Assembly (NCBI GenBank): GCA_038230835.1
Contig: JBBRMM010000013.1
Location: forward strand, 1 to 64,000
Origin: DASUHT01 sp038230835
GTDB lineage: Bacteria > Actinomycetota > Thermoleophilia > Gaiellales > JAICJC01
Length of the DNA stretch: 64,000 nt
Reading direction: 5' to 3'
Part shown: positions 40,887-48,722 of the stretch, piece by piece
Layout of the letters: each line of letters opens with the position of its first letter
How positions within the stretch are numbered: the stretch's first letter is position 1
The notes under the pieces: model-generated
What the model was told of the DNA's origin: nothing
Seen by the model: the letters and a program-made list of their open reading frames with translations, nothing else
Database searches by the model: none
Made by a program: the position numbers and the translations under genes

Positions 40887-43430
40887 TTACCTGGCCGCGG
40901 CGAGGGCCCCGAGCAGCGCAGCCTGCTCGGCGGCATCGGCCACCGCGCCGTGGTCGGAGTGCGCGAAGATCGGCGCGTCCGGATCGCTGTTCACGGCCAC
41001 CACCACGCCGCTCGAATCCATGCCCACCAGGTGCGGCAGCGCACCCGAGACGCCCAGACCGAGGTAGAGACGCGGGGCCACTGTTTCCGACGACGCCCCG
41101 ACCAGCTCGCCGCGGGTTGCGCGGCCCGCCTCGACCTGCGGGCGGGTGACCGCGAACCGCCCGCCCAGCTGCTCGGCCAGCCGCCGGTACGGCGTCAGGT
41201 CGGCGCCCGCACCGCCGCCGGCGGTGATCACCACGTCTGGCGCGGCGGCCCGCAGCAGCTCGTCGATGCCGGCCGCGATCTCGACGGCCGACCCGGACAG
41301 CATCCGCACCGCACGCCTGCGCGGCTCGGGCGGGGCGGCCTCCGGCCCGGTGGCCGCGACCGGCACAGGCAGTACCTCGCCCCCCAGCGGGCGCTCGCGC
41401 AGGTACGGCAACGCGACGTCGGGATCAGCGCTCTCGAGCTCGCGCGCCAGCCGGTGCCCGTCGAACACGGCGTCGGCGATCAGCCGCGGCGCCACGCAGT
41501 CGCCGATCCGAAACAGCCCCGCCATCCCCTCCAGCTCGCGGAACAGCGCGTCGTCGGATACCCGCTGGGTGACCAGTACGATCCCGTCGGCCGCCAGCTC
41601 GACCGGCTCGCCGAACTCGCCCTGGGCGCTGATCGACCCGGGCGCCACCGCGACCACGCTGGTCGAACGGCGCATCGCCACGCCGCAGTCGTGCAGTCGC
41701 TCGCGGATCAGCGCGTCCTCGAGCGTCTCGGCCGCGAACGGCGCCACCTGATCATGGCTGGTCACCAGCTCGACCGAGAGGCCCTCGTCGGCCAGCAGCT
41801 CAGCCACCGCCGACCCGGTGAAGTACCCGTCGCAGTCGTACACGACGACCCGCCGACCCGGCGGCCGCTTGCCCTCCACGACCACCTGCTCCGGCGTGAG
41901 CACGTGGGGCAGCGACGCGTCGGCACCCGGGATCGGCCCGCGCGTGACGGGGTTCAGACCGTCGGCCGCCCAGTGCGAACCGGTTGCCAGCACCACCACG
42001 TCGGCGCCCGCCGCTCGGATCTCGTCCGCCGCAAGCCGGGTGCCGGTGACCAGCTCAACGTTTGCCAGCTTGCGCAGCTGCACCGTGCGCCAGGCCACCA
42101 CCCGGCCCCACTCGCCGAGACCCGGAAGCCGCGGGATCCAGCGCAGCGCACCGCCGGTCAGCGGCTCGGCCTCGACCAGCCGCACCCGCCGCATGCCCCG
42201 CCGCGCGAGCGTGATCGCACACTCCATGCCGGCGGGGCCGGCGCCCACCACGAGCGCCTCGCGATCGCGGTCACCCAGCGGAGCGATCCGCTCGGGGTGC
42301 CAGCCTCGGCGATGCTCCTCGCCGGCGGTCGGGTTCTGGGTGCAGCCCAGGTGCCGGCGGCTGTCGGCTCGGGAGATACAGATGTTGCAGCCGATGCACT
42401 CGCGGATCTCGTCCAGCCGGCCGTCGCGGATCTTGGCCGGCAGGAAGGGATCAGCGATCGACGGGCGGGCCGCCCCGATCAGATCCCACACGCCCGAGGA
42501 CACGAACCGCGCCATCAGATAGGGGTCGGTCATCCGGCCGACGCCGACGATCGGCTTGGCAGTCGCCTCCCTCACCCGACCGGTCGATTCCAGCTGCCAG
42601 CCCTCGGCGAAGAAGCGCGACGGCCCCGAGTCGAGCGACCACTCGGCGATCGACCCGACGTTGACGTCCCACAGGTCGACCAGGTCGTCGGCCATCCGCA
42701 CGAACTCGAGGCCCTCGTCGAGCTCGATCCCGGCCGCGGCACCGAACCGATCGACCGCGATCCGGCACGCGATCGCGCACTGTCCGCCCACCGCGTCACG
42801 CACCCGCTCGAGCGTCTCCAACCAGAACCGGGCACGGTTACGCAGCGATCCGCCGTACTCGTCATCGCGCCGGTTGTAGTAGGGCGAGAGGAACTGTCCG
42901 GGCAGGTAGGTGTGCCCGCCGTACACGTACACGATGTCGAAGCCGGCGTCGCGCGAACGCTCGGCGGCCCGCACCCAGTCGGCCTGCACGCGGTCGATGT
43001 CCTTGCGCGTCATCGCCCGCGGCACCAGACCGACCGCGAAATCGCCGGCGATCTGCGACGGCGCCAGAGCCGGCAGCCGCGACTCGGAGTTCTCGCCGTG
43101 GACGCCGGTGTGCGAGAGCTCGATCCCGGCCAGCGCCCCGTGCGCGTGGACGGCAGCGGTCATCAGCGAAAGCGCGCTCACGTCGCCGTCGTCCCAGATC
43201 CGTGCCGAGACGTACGGCGTCTCGTCGGAGTCGGGGCTGATCGCGCAGTACTCGGTGCACACCGCCCCCCAACCACCCTCGGCCTTGGCCGCTCGGTGAG
43301 CGGCCTGCGTCCAGGGCTTCTCGACCCCGAACCCGGTGCAGTGCGGCACCTGGTAGAACCGGTTGGGAGCCGTCTTGGGGCCGATCGCAAGCGGCTCGAA
43401 GAGGACGTCGAAGCGGGGGTCGCGGGCCAC
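40887..43430 (-). CDS. Trimethylamine dehydrogenase-like iron-sulfur flavoprotein fused to an ETF-alpha-type FAD domain
   Basis: 847 residues; classical TMADH has about 730. Residues 1-710 align by eye with TMADH: FYQVPHC (Cys31, the 6-S-cysteinyl-FMN position), TEYCAISP, YVYGGHTYLPGQF (Tyr/His of the active site), IAEWSLDSGPSRF, then [4Fe-4S] ligands Cys345, 348, 351 and 363, and a Rossmann region VVGAGPAGMECA. Residues about 720-847 instead match the C-terminal FAD domain of ETF alpha (APRLYLGLGVSGALPHLVGM, INxDPDAPIF-like). The residue in the TMADH Trp355 position is Ala, so the amine substrate probably differs. It has its own leaderless promoter (TAGACT, 8 bases, GTG). Confidence 0.9.
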   Translation of the reverse strand: MARDPRFDVLFEPLAIGPKTAPNRFYQVPHCTGFGVEKPWTQAAHRAAKAEGGWGAVCTEYCAISPDSDETPYVSARIWDDGDVSALSLMTAAVHAHGALAGIELSHTGVHGENSESRLPALAPSQIAGDFAVGLVPRAMTRKDIDRVQADWVRAAERSRDAGFDIVYVYGGHTYLPGQFLSPYYNRRDDEYGGSLRNRARFWLETLERVRDAVGGQCAIACRIAVDRFGAAAGIELDEGLEFVRMADDLVDLWDVNVGSIAEWSLDSGPSRFFAEGWQLESTGRVREATAKPIVGVGRMTDPYLMARFVSSGVWDLIGAARPSIADPFLPAKIRDGRLDEIRECIGCNICISRADSRRHLGCTQNPTAGEEHRRGWHPERIAPLGDRDREALVVGAGPAGMECAITLARRGMRRVRLVEAEPLTGGALRWIPRLPGLGEWGRVVAWRTVQLRKLANVELVTGTRLAADEIRAAGADVVVLATGSHWAADGLNPVTRGPIPGADASLPHVLTPEQVVVEGKRPPGRRVVVYDCDGYFTGSAVAELLADEGLSVELVTSHDQVAPFAAETLEDALIRERLHDCGVAMRRSTSVVAVAPGSISAQGEFGEPVELAADGIVLVTQRVSDDALFRELEGMAGLFRIGDCVAPRLIADAVFDGHRLARELESADPDVALPYLRERPLGGEVLPVPVAATGPEAAPPEPRRRAVRMLSGSAVEIAAGIDELLRAAAPDVVITAGGGAGADLTPYRRLAEQLGGRFAVTRPQVEAGRATRGELVGASSETVAPRLYLGLGVSGALPHLVGMDSSGVVVAVNSDPDAPIFAHSDHGAVADAAEQAALLGALAAAR

Positions 43431-43438
43431 GGGCGGCG

Positions 43439-43444
43439 AGTCTA
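43439..43444 (-). promoter_or_regulatory. -10 box TAGACT for the TMADH-ETF fusion gene
   Basis: TAGACT on the minus strand, 8 bases before GTG 43430, within the 21-bp gap after the crotonase stop; it allows expression independent of the upstream genes. Confidence 0.55.
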
Positions 43445-43451
43445 CCGGGCG

Positions 43452-44207
43452 CTATCCCCGGCTGTTGAACGCGTCGGAGGCACGCCGGGCGTCGTCGGTC
43501 TGCGCCAGCATTGCGTAGGCCAGGCGCTCGATCAGAAGCGCCGCCTCCCGCGAGCTCTCGGCCGCGCACTCGACCGCCTGCTTGGCGACGGCCACGGCCA
43601 GCGCCGGCAACTCGGCCAACCGGGCGGCGTGCTCGAGTGCGCGCTCGAGCGGATCGCCGTCGACCGCCTCGGTGATCAGGCCCAGCTCCGCGGCGTCAAC
43701 GGCGTTGACCCGGGTGCGGAGCAGGATCAGCTCCTTGGCCCGCGCCGCGCCGAGCGTGCGCACCACCCGCAGCGTGCCGCCCGAGCTGGGAATGATGCCG
43801 ATCTCGACCTCGGGCAGTCCGAAGGTGGCATCGGTGGCCGCGATCCGAAAGTCGCACGCGAGCGCAAGCTCCAGACCTCCGCCCAGACACCAGCCCGAGA
43901 TCGCCGCCAGCGTGGGCTGGGGCATGGCGGCCAGCCGCTCGTACATCTCCCCGCCGCGCCGGTAGTAGGCCATCACCTGCTCGGGGCTCATGTCGCGCAG
44001 TTCACCCAGGTCGGCTCCCGCCGAGAACGCGCGCGGGCCGCCCGCGAGCACGATGCAGCGGCAGCCGGCGACGTCGTCGGACTCGAGCGCTCGCATCAGC
44101 TCGTCCTCGATGTGCGACGACAGCGCGTTCAGCTTCTCGTCGCGCCGGATCCGCAGCACCCGCACGTCGCCGTGCGCGGTCACCTCAACGCTGCCTGGGG
44201 ACGTCAC
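43452..44207 (-). CDS. Enoyl-CoA hydratase/isomerase (crotonase) family protein
   Basis: 251 residues. Oxyanion hole residues in AFSAGADLGEL and GWCLGGGLELALACDFRIA; FGLPEVEIGIIPSSGGTLRVVR carries one catalytic Glu, and the second usual Glu position near PSSGG is Ser, so hydratase activity may be replaced by another crotonase reaction. GTG 44207 overlaps the amidohydrolase stop (GTGA). It lies between an amidohydrolase and an amine-oxidising flavoenzyme, which suggests a degradation route for an N-containing compound. Confidence 0.88.
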   Translation of the reverse strand: MTSPGSVEVTAHGDVRVLRIRRDEKLNALSSHIEDELMRALESDDVAGCRCIVLAGGPRAFSAGADLGELRDMSPEQVMAYYRRGGEMYERLAAMPQPTLAAISGWCLGGGLELALACDFRIAATDATFGLPEVEIGIIPSSGGTLRVVRTLGAARAKELILLRTRVNAVDAAELGLITEAVDGDPLERALEHAARLAELPALAVAVAKQAVECAAESSREAALLIERLAYAMLAQTDDARRASDAFNSRG

Positions 44208-45814
44208 GCGGCGCGGTACACCGGTCGGCCGGCCACCACGGTCAGCAGCACCGGCAGGTCGGGCAGCGAGTCGGCGTCGCACTCGACCGGGTACTCTGCG
44301 AAGCCGGTGAGGTCACCGCGGCAACCCTCCCGGATCACGCCCGAGAGCCGCTGCTCGCCCACGGCCATCGCCGCCTGCGTGGTGTACCCCTCCAACGCCT
44401 CGAGCGCCGTCAGCGCCTGCGAGGCGTTGAAGCGCTCGACACCGCGCATCCCAGCCGGCCGGCGAAGCCTCGCCCAGGCCATGCCCACCCGCGGGTCGTA
44501 GCCGGCCACCGGCCAGTCCGATCCGAGCGCCAGCCCCGCCCCCGAGCGGCGCAACTCGGCCAGCCGAAACCCGCGGCCGGCTCGCTCGGCCCCCAGCGCC
44601 TTTGACCACGGATCGCCGCCGGCGGCGTCGATCCACTGGGTGTGGATCGCCTGCTGGGACGCCACCACGCCCTCGGCGGCGAACCGGCGGAGATCGTCGT
44701 CGGCGACGGTCTCGATGTGCTCCACGCGGTGCCGCCGACCGCGCGGGCCGTTCACGACCGCGGCGTCGCGGTAGGCATTCAGCGCCTCGTGCACGGCCCG
44801 GTCGCCGATCGCGTGGGTGACGCACTGGAAGCCCGCCGCATCGAAGATCCGCACCGCTTCGCGATAGGCCTCCGGGTCGGGCCAGAACGGCGTCAGACCG
44901 CCGCCGTTCGCATCCTCGCCGAACAGCCACGCGGTGCCCGACTCGACAACGCCGTCGATGAAGAACTTGGCCACCCCGGCCCGCCACAGCCTGCCACGGC
45001 GCGCGCCCTCGGCCACCAGCAGCGGGTACTCGCGGACCGGCGTCGAGGGATCGACTCCATACGGCACGATGATGCGCGCGGTCAGGCGGCCCTCCGCCTC
45101 CAGAGCTGCGTAGTCCTCGAGCGTCCGCGGCGAGCCGTCCATGGCGTGGATGCCGGTGATGCCGACGGCATTCTGGTCGGCCAGCACCTGGGCGAACAGC
45201 GCGCGGCGCTGGGCGTCACTGCGGGTCGGAGCGGCGGCCTCCACCAGCGCCCAGGCCGACACCTCGCGCAGCTCGCCGGTCGGCGCGCCGTCACGGCACA
45301 CCACCTCCGAATGGTCGTCGAAGCTGCGCGGCCCGTCGATCCCTGCCGCCGCCAGAGCGGCCCGGCTGGCCAGGGCCGTGTGCCCGTCGAAGAAGGTCAG
45401 CAGCGCAGGGGCTCCGTCCACCGCCTGCTCGATCGCGTCCGCGCACACCTCCTCGCCCGCGAACGTCTCGTAGGCCAGCGAGTGGGCACGCAGCCACTCT
45501 CCCTTCGCGAGCCGGCCGCGGGCGGCGCGGAGCTCCGTGCATACCTCGGCCACCGTGTTCGCGGCTGACAGGTCGATGCCGCTGGCCGTCTCAGCGCCGA
45601 CGATCGGGTGCTGGTGGGCGTCCACCAAGCCGGGCACGATCGCCAGCCCCGCCCCGTCGATCAGCTCGGTGGCGGCGGTGCAGTGCTCACGCACCGCGGC
45701 GTCGCCGCCGACCACCACGATCATGCCGGCCTCGATCGCGATCGCGGTGGCAGCCGGGCGGTCCGGATCGAGCGTGCGCACGCGTGCCCCCAGGATGGCG
45801 AGATCGGCGCTCAC
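44204..45814 (-). CDS. Amidohydrolase family 3 protein (YtcJ-like)
   Basis: 536 residues, typical of YtcJ/NfdA-type metal-dependent amidases. VDAHQHP (His67/His69) is the first metal pair; later ligands lie in GITGIHAMDGS, CVTHAIGDRAVHEAL, RHRVEHIE and LGSDWPV. It hydrolyses C-N bonds of an unknown amide or formamide. GTG 45814 follows TAGTAT by exactly seven bases, and the TAG of that box is the stop codon of the RTX gene upstream. First gene of the amidohydrolase-crotonase pair. Confidence 0.9.
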   Translation of the reverse strand: MSADLAILGARVRTLDPDRPAATAIAIEAGMIVVVGGDAAVREHCTAATELIDGAGLAIVPGLVDAHQHPIVGAETASGIDLSAANTVAEVCTELRAARGRLAKGEWLRAHSLAYETFAGEEVCADAIEQAVDGAPALLTFFDGHTALASRAALAAAGIDGPRSFDDHSEVVCRDGAPTGELREVSAWALVEAAAPTRSDAQRRALFAQVLADQNAVGITGIHAMDGSPRTLEDYAALEAEGRLTARIIVPYGVDPSTPVREYPLLVAEGARRGRLWRAGVAKFFIDGVVESGTAWLFGEDANGGGLTPFWPDPEAYREAVRIFDAAGFQCVTHAIGDRAVHEALNAYRDAAVVNGPRGRRHRVEHIETVADDDLRRFAAEGVVASQQAIHTQWIDAAGGDPWSKALGAERAGRGFRLAELRRSGAGLALGSDWPVAGYDPRVGMAWARLRRPAGMRGVERFNASQALTALEALEGYTTQAAMAVGEQRLSGVIREGCRGDLTGFAEYPVECDADSLPDLPVLLTVVAGRPVYRAA

Positions 45815-45821
45815 ACCGGCG

Positions 45822-45827
45822 ATACTA
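45822..45827 (-). promoter_or_regulatory. -10 box TAGTAT built on a stop codon
   Basis: TAGTAT (minus) is 7 bases before GTG 45814. Its first three bases are the stop of the RTX-repeat gene. CGGACA 17 bp upstream is a possible -35 inside that gene. Confidence 0.6.
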
Positions 45828-46793
45828 GCCGCAGCGCACGAGAGTGTCCGTCCCCAGGCCTCCGACACAGGTGTTGTGGCCGCCGCCGCCGTCCAGGTAG
45901 TCGTTGCCGCGCCCGCCCCACAGCACGTTGTCGATCGGGCCGCCCACGATGCGGTCGTTGGCCACACCGCCGATGATCTTCTCGACGTCGGCGCCGACGT
46001 TGTCGTGCTCGCCCAGGGCCGGGCTGCCGTCGTTGGCGAGCCCGTCCTCGGTCACGATCACGGGCACCGTGCGGCCCTCGTAGGTGACGAGGTCGAACCC
46101 GGTGCCGCCGAGCATCGTGTCGCTGCCGGAGTTGCCGATCAGGATGTCGTTGCCCGCCATGCCGTTCAGCGAGTCGCTGTTGTCTCCACCGAACAGCACG
46201 TCGTTCCCCGCGCCGCCGATCAGGGTGTCTGTGCCTCCGGAGCCCATCAGCGTCGTCGGGATCGTGTTCGCGAGGCCGGTTCCGAAGCCGCCGTCGCCCG
46301 ACAGCGTGTCGGGGCCGGAGTCGCCGTTGATCAGCAGCGACTCGACGTTGACCGTGGTCACGTCCACCTGCTGGTGGGTGTCGGCCTCAAGGTCGATCCC
46401 GTCCAGCCCGGCCACCACGTGGTCGGCACCAGAGGTGCTGAAGATCCGCAGCAGGTCGTGGCCGGAGCCGAGATCGACGTGGAAGACGACCCCGGTGTAC
46501 GGCCCGCCGGTGAGCTTGATGTCGGCGGTCTCGTTCCCCGCCGAGCCTGTGATGTCGACCGTCGTCGTGTTGGCGAGCGACGCCCCCGAGCAGCCGAGGC
46601 CGTTGACCCGGAACGAGCCGTCCGTTGCCAGCGAGATCGCCACCGTGTCCGGCGCGGCGAAGGTCGCCGACATGGTCTGCGTACCGCTGTCGTAGGCGCA
46701 GGTCGGCGTGGCGACGGCCGGCGCCGCACCCCCGACCAGACCCACGAGCGGGATCAGCAGCACACCCAGCGTCGTCCAACGCACGTCTCGCAT
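45825..46793 (-). CDS. Secreted RTX/hemolysin-type calcium-binding repeat protein
   Basis: 322 residues. Signal peptide at the start (MRDVRWTTLGVLLIPLVGLV, cleavage probably after VATP region near 29). The middle is Thr/Ser-rich beta structure. From about 165 on there are GGxGxDxLxG-type nonapeptides (GSGGTDTLIGGAGNDVLFGG, LNGMAGNDILIGNSGSD, GGRGNDYLDGGGGHN), forming a calcium-dependent parallel beta-roll. Function unknown; likely a surface or extracellular matrix protein exported by Sec. ATG 46793 is six bases after TACCCT (leaderless). Confidence 0.9.
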   Translation of the reverse strand: MRDVRWTTLGVLLIPLVGLVGGAAPAVATPTCAYDSGTQTMSATFAAPDTVAISLATDGSFRVNGLGCSGASLANTTTVDITGSAGNETADIKLTGGPYTGVVFHVDLGSGHDLLRIFSTSGADHVVAGLDGIDLEADTHQQVDVTTVNVESLLINGDSGPDTLSGDGGFGTGLANTIPTTLMGSGGTDTLIGGAGNDVLFGGDNSDSLNGMAGNDILIGNSGSDTMLGGTGFDLVTYEGRTVPVIVTEDGLANDGSPALGEHDNVGADVEKIIGGVANDRIVGGPIDNVLWGGRGNDYLDGGGGHNTCVGGLGTDTLVRCG

Positions 46794-46799
46794 GTCTCA

Positions 46800-46805
46800 A
46801 GGGTA
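46800..46805 (-). promoter_or_regulatory. -10 box TACCCT for the RTX-repeat gene
   Basis: TACCCT on the minus strand, 6 bases before ATG 46793. TTGGTG lies 17 bp upstream as a weak -35. Confidence 0.5.
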
Positions 46806-46870
46806 CAGGTCGTATCGATTACCACCAATGGGGGAGGCAGAACTCCCCCCGATCTGCCGACTACCCGAGC

Positions 46871-47782
46871 ATGCGCCGTCTGCTTCGTGCAACGGTCCTG
46901 GGGTCACTGGTGTTGCTCGCGTGGGCTGTGCCTGCGCAGGCCAGCCAGATGCTTACCTGGTCCGCCCGCAACGTCACCCTGAAGGTCAACCGCTACAACC
47001 TCGCGGTGGTCAGCTGGATCGACCCGACCGGCGGCGCCCATCACCTGCTCGCATGGGGGGCGATCAACGCTCTGCCGCCCTCACAAGAGGTGCCGCAAGT
47101 GCGCTTCCACCTCGACTACTCCGGCGGCTGGGGATCGTTCGGCACCGGCTACTGGAAGAAGGTGCGCAACACCTGCGGCCCCTACGACGGCCCGCCGCTG
47201 GCGCACCTGCTGCTGGCCTGCACGCAGCCCGACGGCAGCAGCTGGGCGCTGCAGACCTGGCGCCGCGAGCTGCGCGACGGCGGCTGGGTGGGCGACTCCC
47301 GCCAGCAGGCTCCCGAGCTTCACCTGTCGCATTGGAACACGCCGTTACCCGACCTGTTCGTGGACACGGACTGGATATACCAGGGCCGCTTCGACCACAT
47401 CTTCGGTTACCTCAAGTACAACTCCAATCCGGTCTACGGGTTCACCGCGACGCCGGGCGGTAACCCACTCGACACGTACGGCCGCAACCTCTACGTGGAC
47501 GTCCACAATCCACCCTGGGGCGAGGGCTGGTTCCGCTTCAACTCGGGCCTCCTGCACCACCCGCACGGCGTCTTCTGCATGGGCATGTACAGGGAGTACG
47601 GCCGCACCGACCCCGCCAAGGGCGACGAGTACCGGGCGACCGTCATGGGCCCCGGCGTAACGCCGATCGTGGAGTGGACGGGTCCCGCGCCGGGCGTCTA
47701 CAACCGCACGATCGACCTGCAGAAGAACGCCGAGCAGCGGTCGTTCACCGACCCGACGGACACCTGTTACAACACGTACTGA
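46871..47782 (+). CDS. Secreted protein of unknown function
   Basis: 303 residues. Signal peptide MRRLLRATVLGSLVLLAWAV with probable cleavage after AQA (about 25). The mature part is rich in Trp, Tyr, Gly and Pro (YSGGWGSFGTGYWKKVRNTCGPYDG, NPPWGEGWFRFNSGL) with several Cys that could pair. I do not recognise the family. The aromatic-rich beta-type composition is reminiscent of carbohydrate-binding or cell-wall-associated proteins, but no catalytic motif is visible. ATG 46871 is fixed by the signal peptide; sequence upstream overlaps the divergent RTX gene. Confidence 0.8.
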   Translation: MRRLLRATVLGSLVLLAWAVPAQASQMLTWSARNVTLKVNRYNLAVVSWIDPTGGAHHLLAWGAINALPPSQEVPQVRFHLDYSGGWGSFGTGYWKKVRNTCGPYDGPPLAHLLLACTQPDGSSWALQTWRRELRDGGWVGDSRQQAPELHLSHWNTPLPDLFVDTDWIYQGRFDHIFGYLKYNSNPVYGFTATPGGNPLDTYGRNLYVDVHNPPWGEGWFRFNSGLLHHPHGVFCMGMYREYGRTDPAKGDEYRATVMGPGVTPIVEWTGPAPGVYNRTIDLQKNAEQRSFTDPTDTCYNTY

Positions 47783-47866
47783 GTCGCTGTGGCCGAGCAG
47801 GCGGGCGGCGTGCGTCGCCGCCGGCTCACATTTCGGGTCTGGATGCGGTGATATCGTGGCCAGAAC

Positions 47867-48121
47867 GTGGCGATCGGTCTGTTCACGCTCGCGTTTCATC
47901 TTGCTGCAGTGGCGGTGGTGGTGCTGATGTTCTGGCGGTACCGCCGCTTGGCGGGAGCCCCGCGGTGGTGGCAGCAGCCCGGCGAGGGGGACGGTGGCGA
48001 GAACGATCGGTGTCCGCTGCCGCCGGGCCCATGGGCGTGGCGTGTCACCGGTCCCTCCAGGCGGTCTGGGCGCGATCGCCAACGACAGCCTCGCGGCCGT
48101 CCCCCGGTTCCGAGCCGCTAG
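47867..48121 (+). CDS. Small single-pass membrane protein, unknown
   Basis: 84 residues: one hydrophobic helix (about 4-23, LFTLAFHLAAVAVVVLMFW) followed by YRRLAGAP and a basic, Pro/Arg-rich low-complexity tail. Nine bases before GTG 47867 is TATCGT, similar to other leaderless starts here. The helix and promoter support a real gene; the tail could be read-through of a shorter protein. No homologue recognised. Confidence 0.5.
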   Translation: MAIGLFTLAFHLAAVAVVVLMFWRYRRLAGAPRWWQQPGEGDGGENDRCPLPPGPWAWRVTGPSRRSGRDRQRQPRGRPPVPSR

Positions 48122-48170
48122 AACCCGTCGCGCGTCCCGAGACCAGCACCGGCTACCCTGGCCGTAGCCG

Positions 48171-48362
48171 ATGCGACTCCACGACCTCCCCTACCCCTCG
48201 GTCCACTCGGCCGCCTGGTGAAGCTTCGACCACGCGGCCCGTGTGGCCGCGGAGCGAAGAGCCGCCGGCGGCCCGTCGATCGCCGCGCCCCCTAGGCGTG
48301 CGCCCGCGATGGTTGCCGCGGTCCGCGCGCGGCTGACCGGTGCCGCAGCCGCTCTGCGGTAA
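48171..48362 (+). pseudogene. Possible small ORF interrupted by TGA
   Basis: The 48122-48429 gap has no intact gene. ATG 48171 opens 16 codons (MRLHDLPYPSVHSAAW), meets TGA at 48219-48221, then continues in frame to TAA 48362 with Ala/Arg-rich sequence (FDHAARVAAERRAAGG). TACCCT lies 11 bases upstream. It may be a decayed small gene, or only GC-rich chance; there is no selenocysteine element evidence. Confidence 0.2.
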
Positions 48363-48429
48363 GCACCGCGAACACCACCGCCCCGCGCCGGTATCATCGC
48401 CTCCACCGCGGGCAACGGAGGGCTTCCCA

Positions 48430-48654
48430 GTGAGATACCGGATCGAGTTCGGTTTCGGCGATCGAGAGCAGTCGATCTACGCCATGTTCGAGGCGGCGGA
48501 CGAGGTCGCCGCGCGGGCGACCGCGATCCAACTGCTGCACCGGATCAAGATCACCGGCGCCTGGCGCGTGCACACCGATGCCCCACTGGGCGACGAGGTG
48601 CACGCCCGCGGCAACACCGAGCGGATCGACCACACGCGCTGGCTGAACCCCTGA
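48430..48654 (+). CDS. Small conserved-looking cytosolic protein, unknown
   Basis: 74 residues, mixed alpha/beta and compact: an opening strand YRIEFGFG, a helix AADEVAARATAIQLLHRIK, and a closing RIDHTRWLNP. No membrane or metal motif. GTG 48430 is preceded by CGGAGGG at good spacing and by a TATCAT -10 at 48392-48397, so this gene has a leader, unlike its neighbours. Function unknown. Confidence 0.65.
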   Translation: MRYRIEFGFGDREQSIYAMFEAADEVAARATAIQLLHRIKITGAWRVHTDAPLGDEVHARGNTERIDHTRWLNP

Positions 48655-48708
48655 TCGCGCCGGTGATCGGCTGACCAGCGAGCGCTGCTCAGCCTCCGAC
48701 TGCCTCGC

Positions 48709-48714
48709 TATCGT
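48709..48714 (+). promoter_or_regulatory. -10 box TATCGT for the AlgX-like gene
   Basis: TATCGT is 8 bases before GTG 48723; the same pattern (TATCCT) precedes GTG 51408 at 9 bases and GTG 52368 at 8 bases. Confidence 0.55.
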
Positions 48715-48722
48715 CCCACGTC

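Noticed and set aside
40743..44501. A 1252-codon open frame on the plus strand
   Set aside because: It is antisense to the TMADH-ETF and crotonase genes and is His/Arg/Gln-rich low-complexity sequence with no motifs; long antisense frames arise from strong GC bias at third positions.
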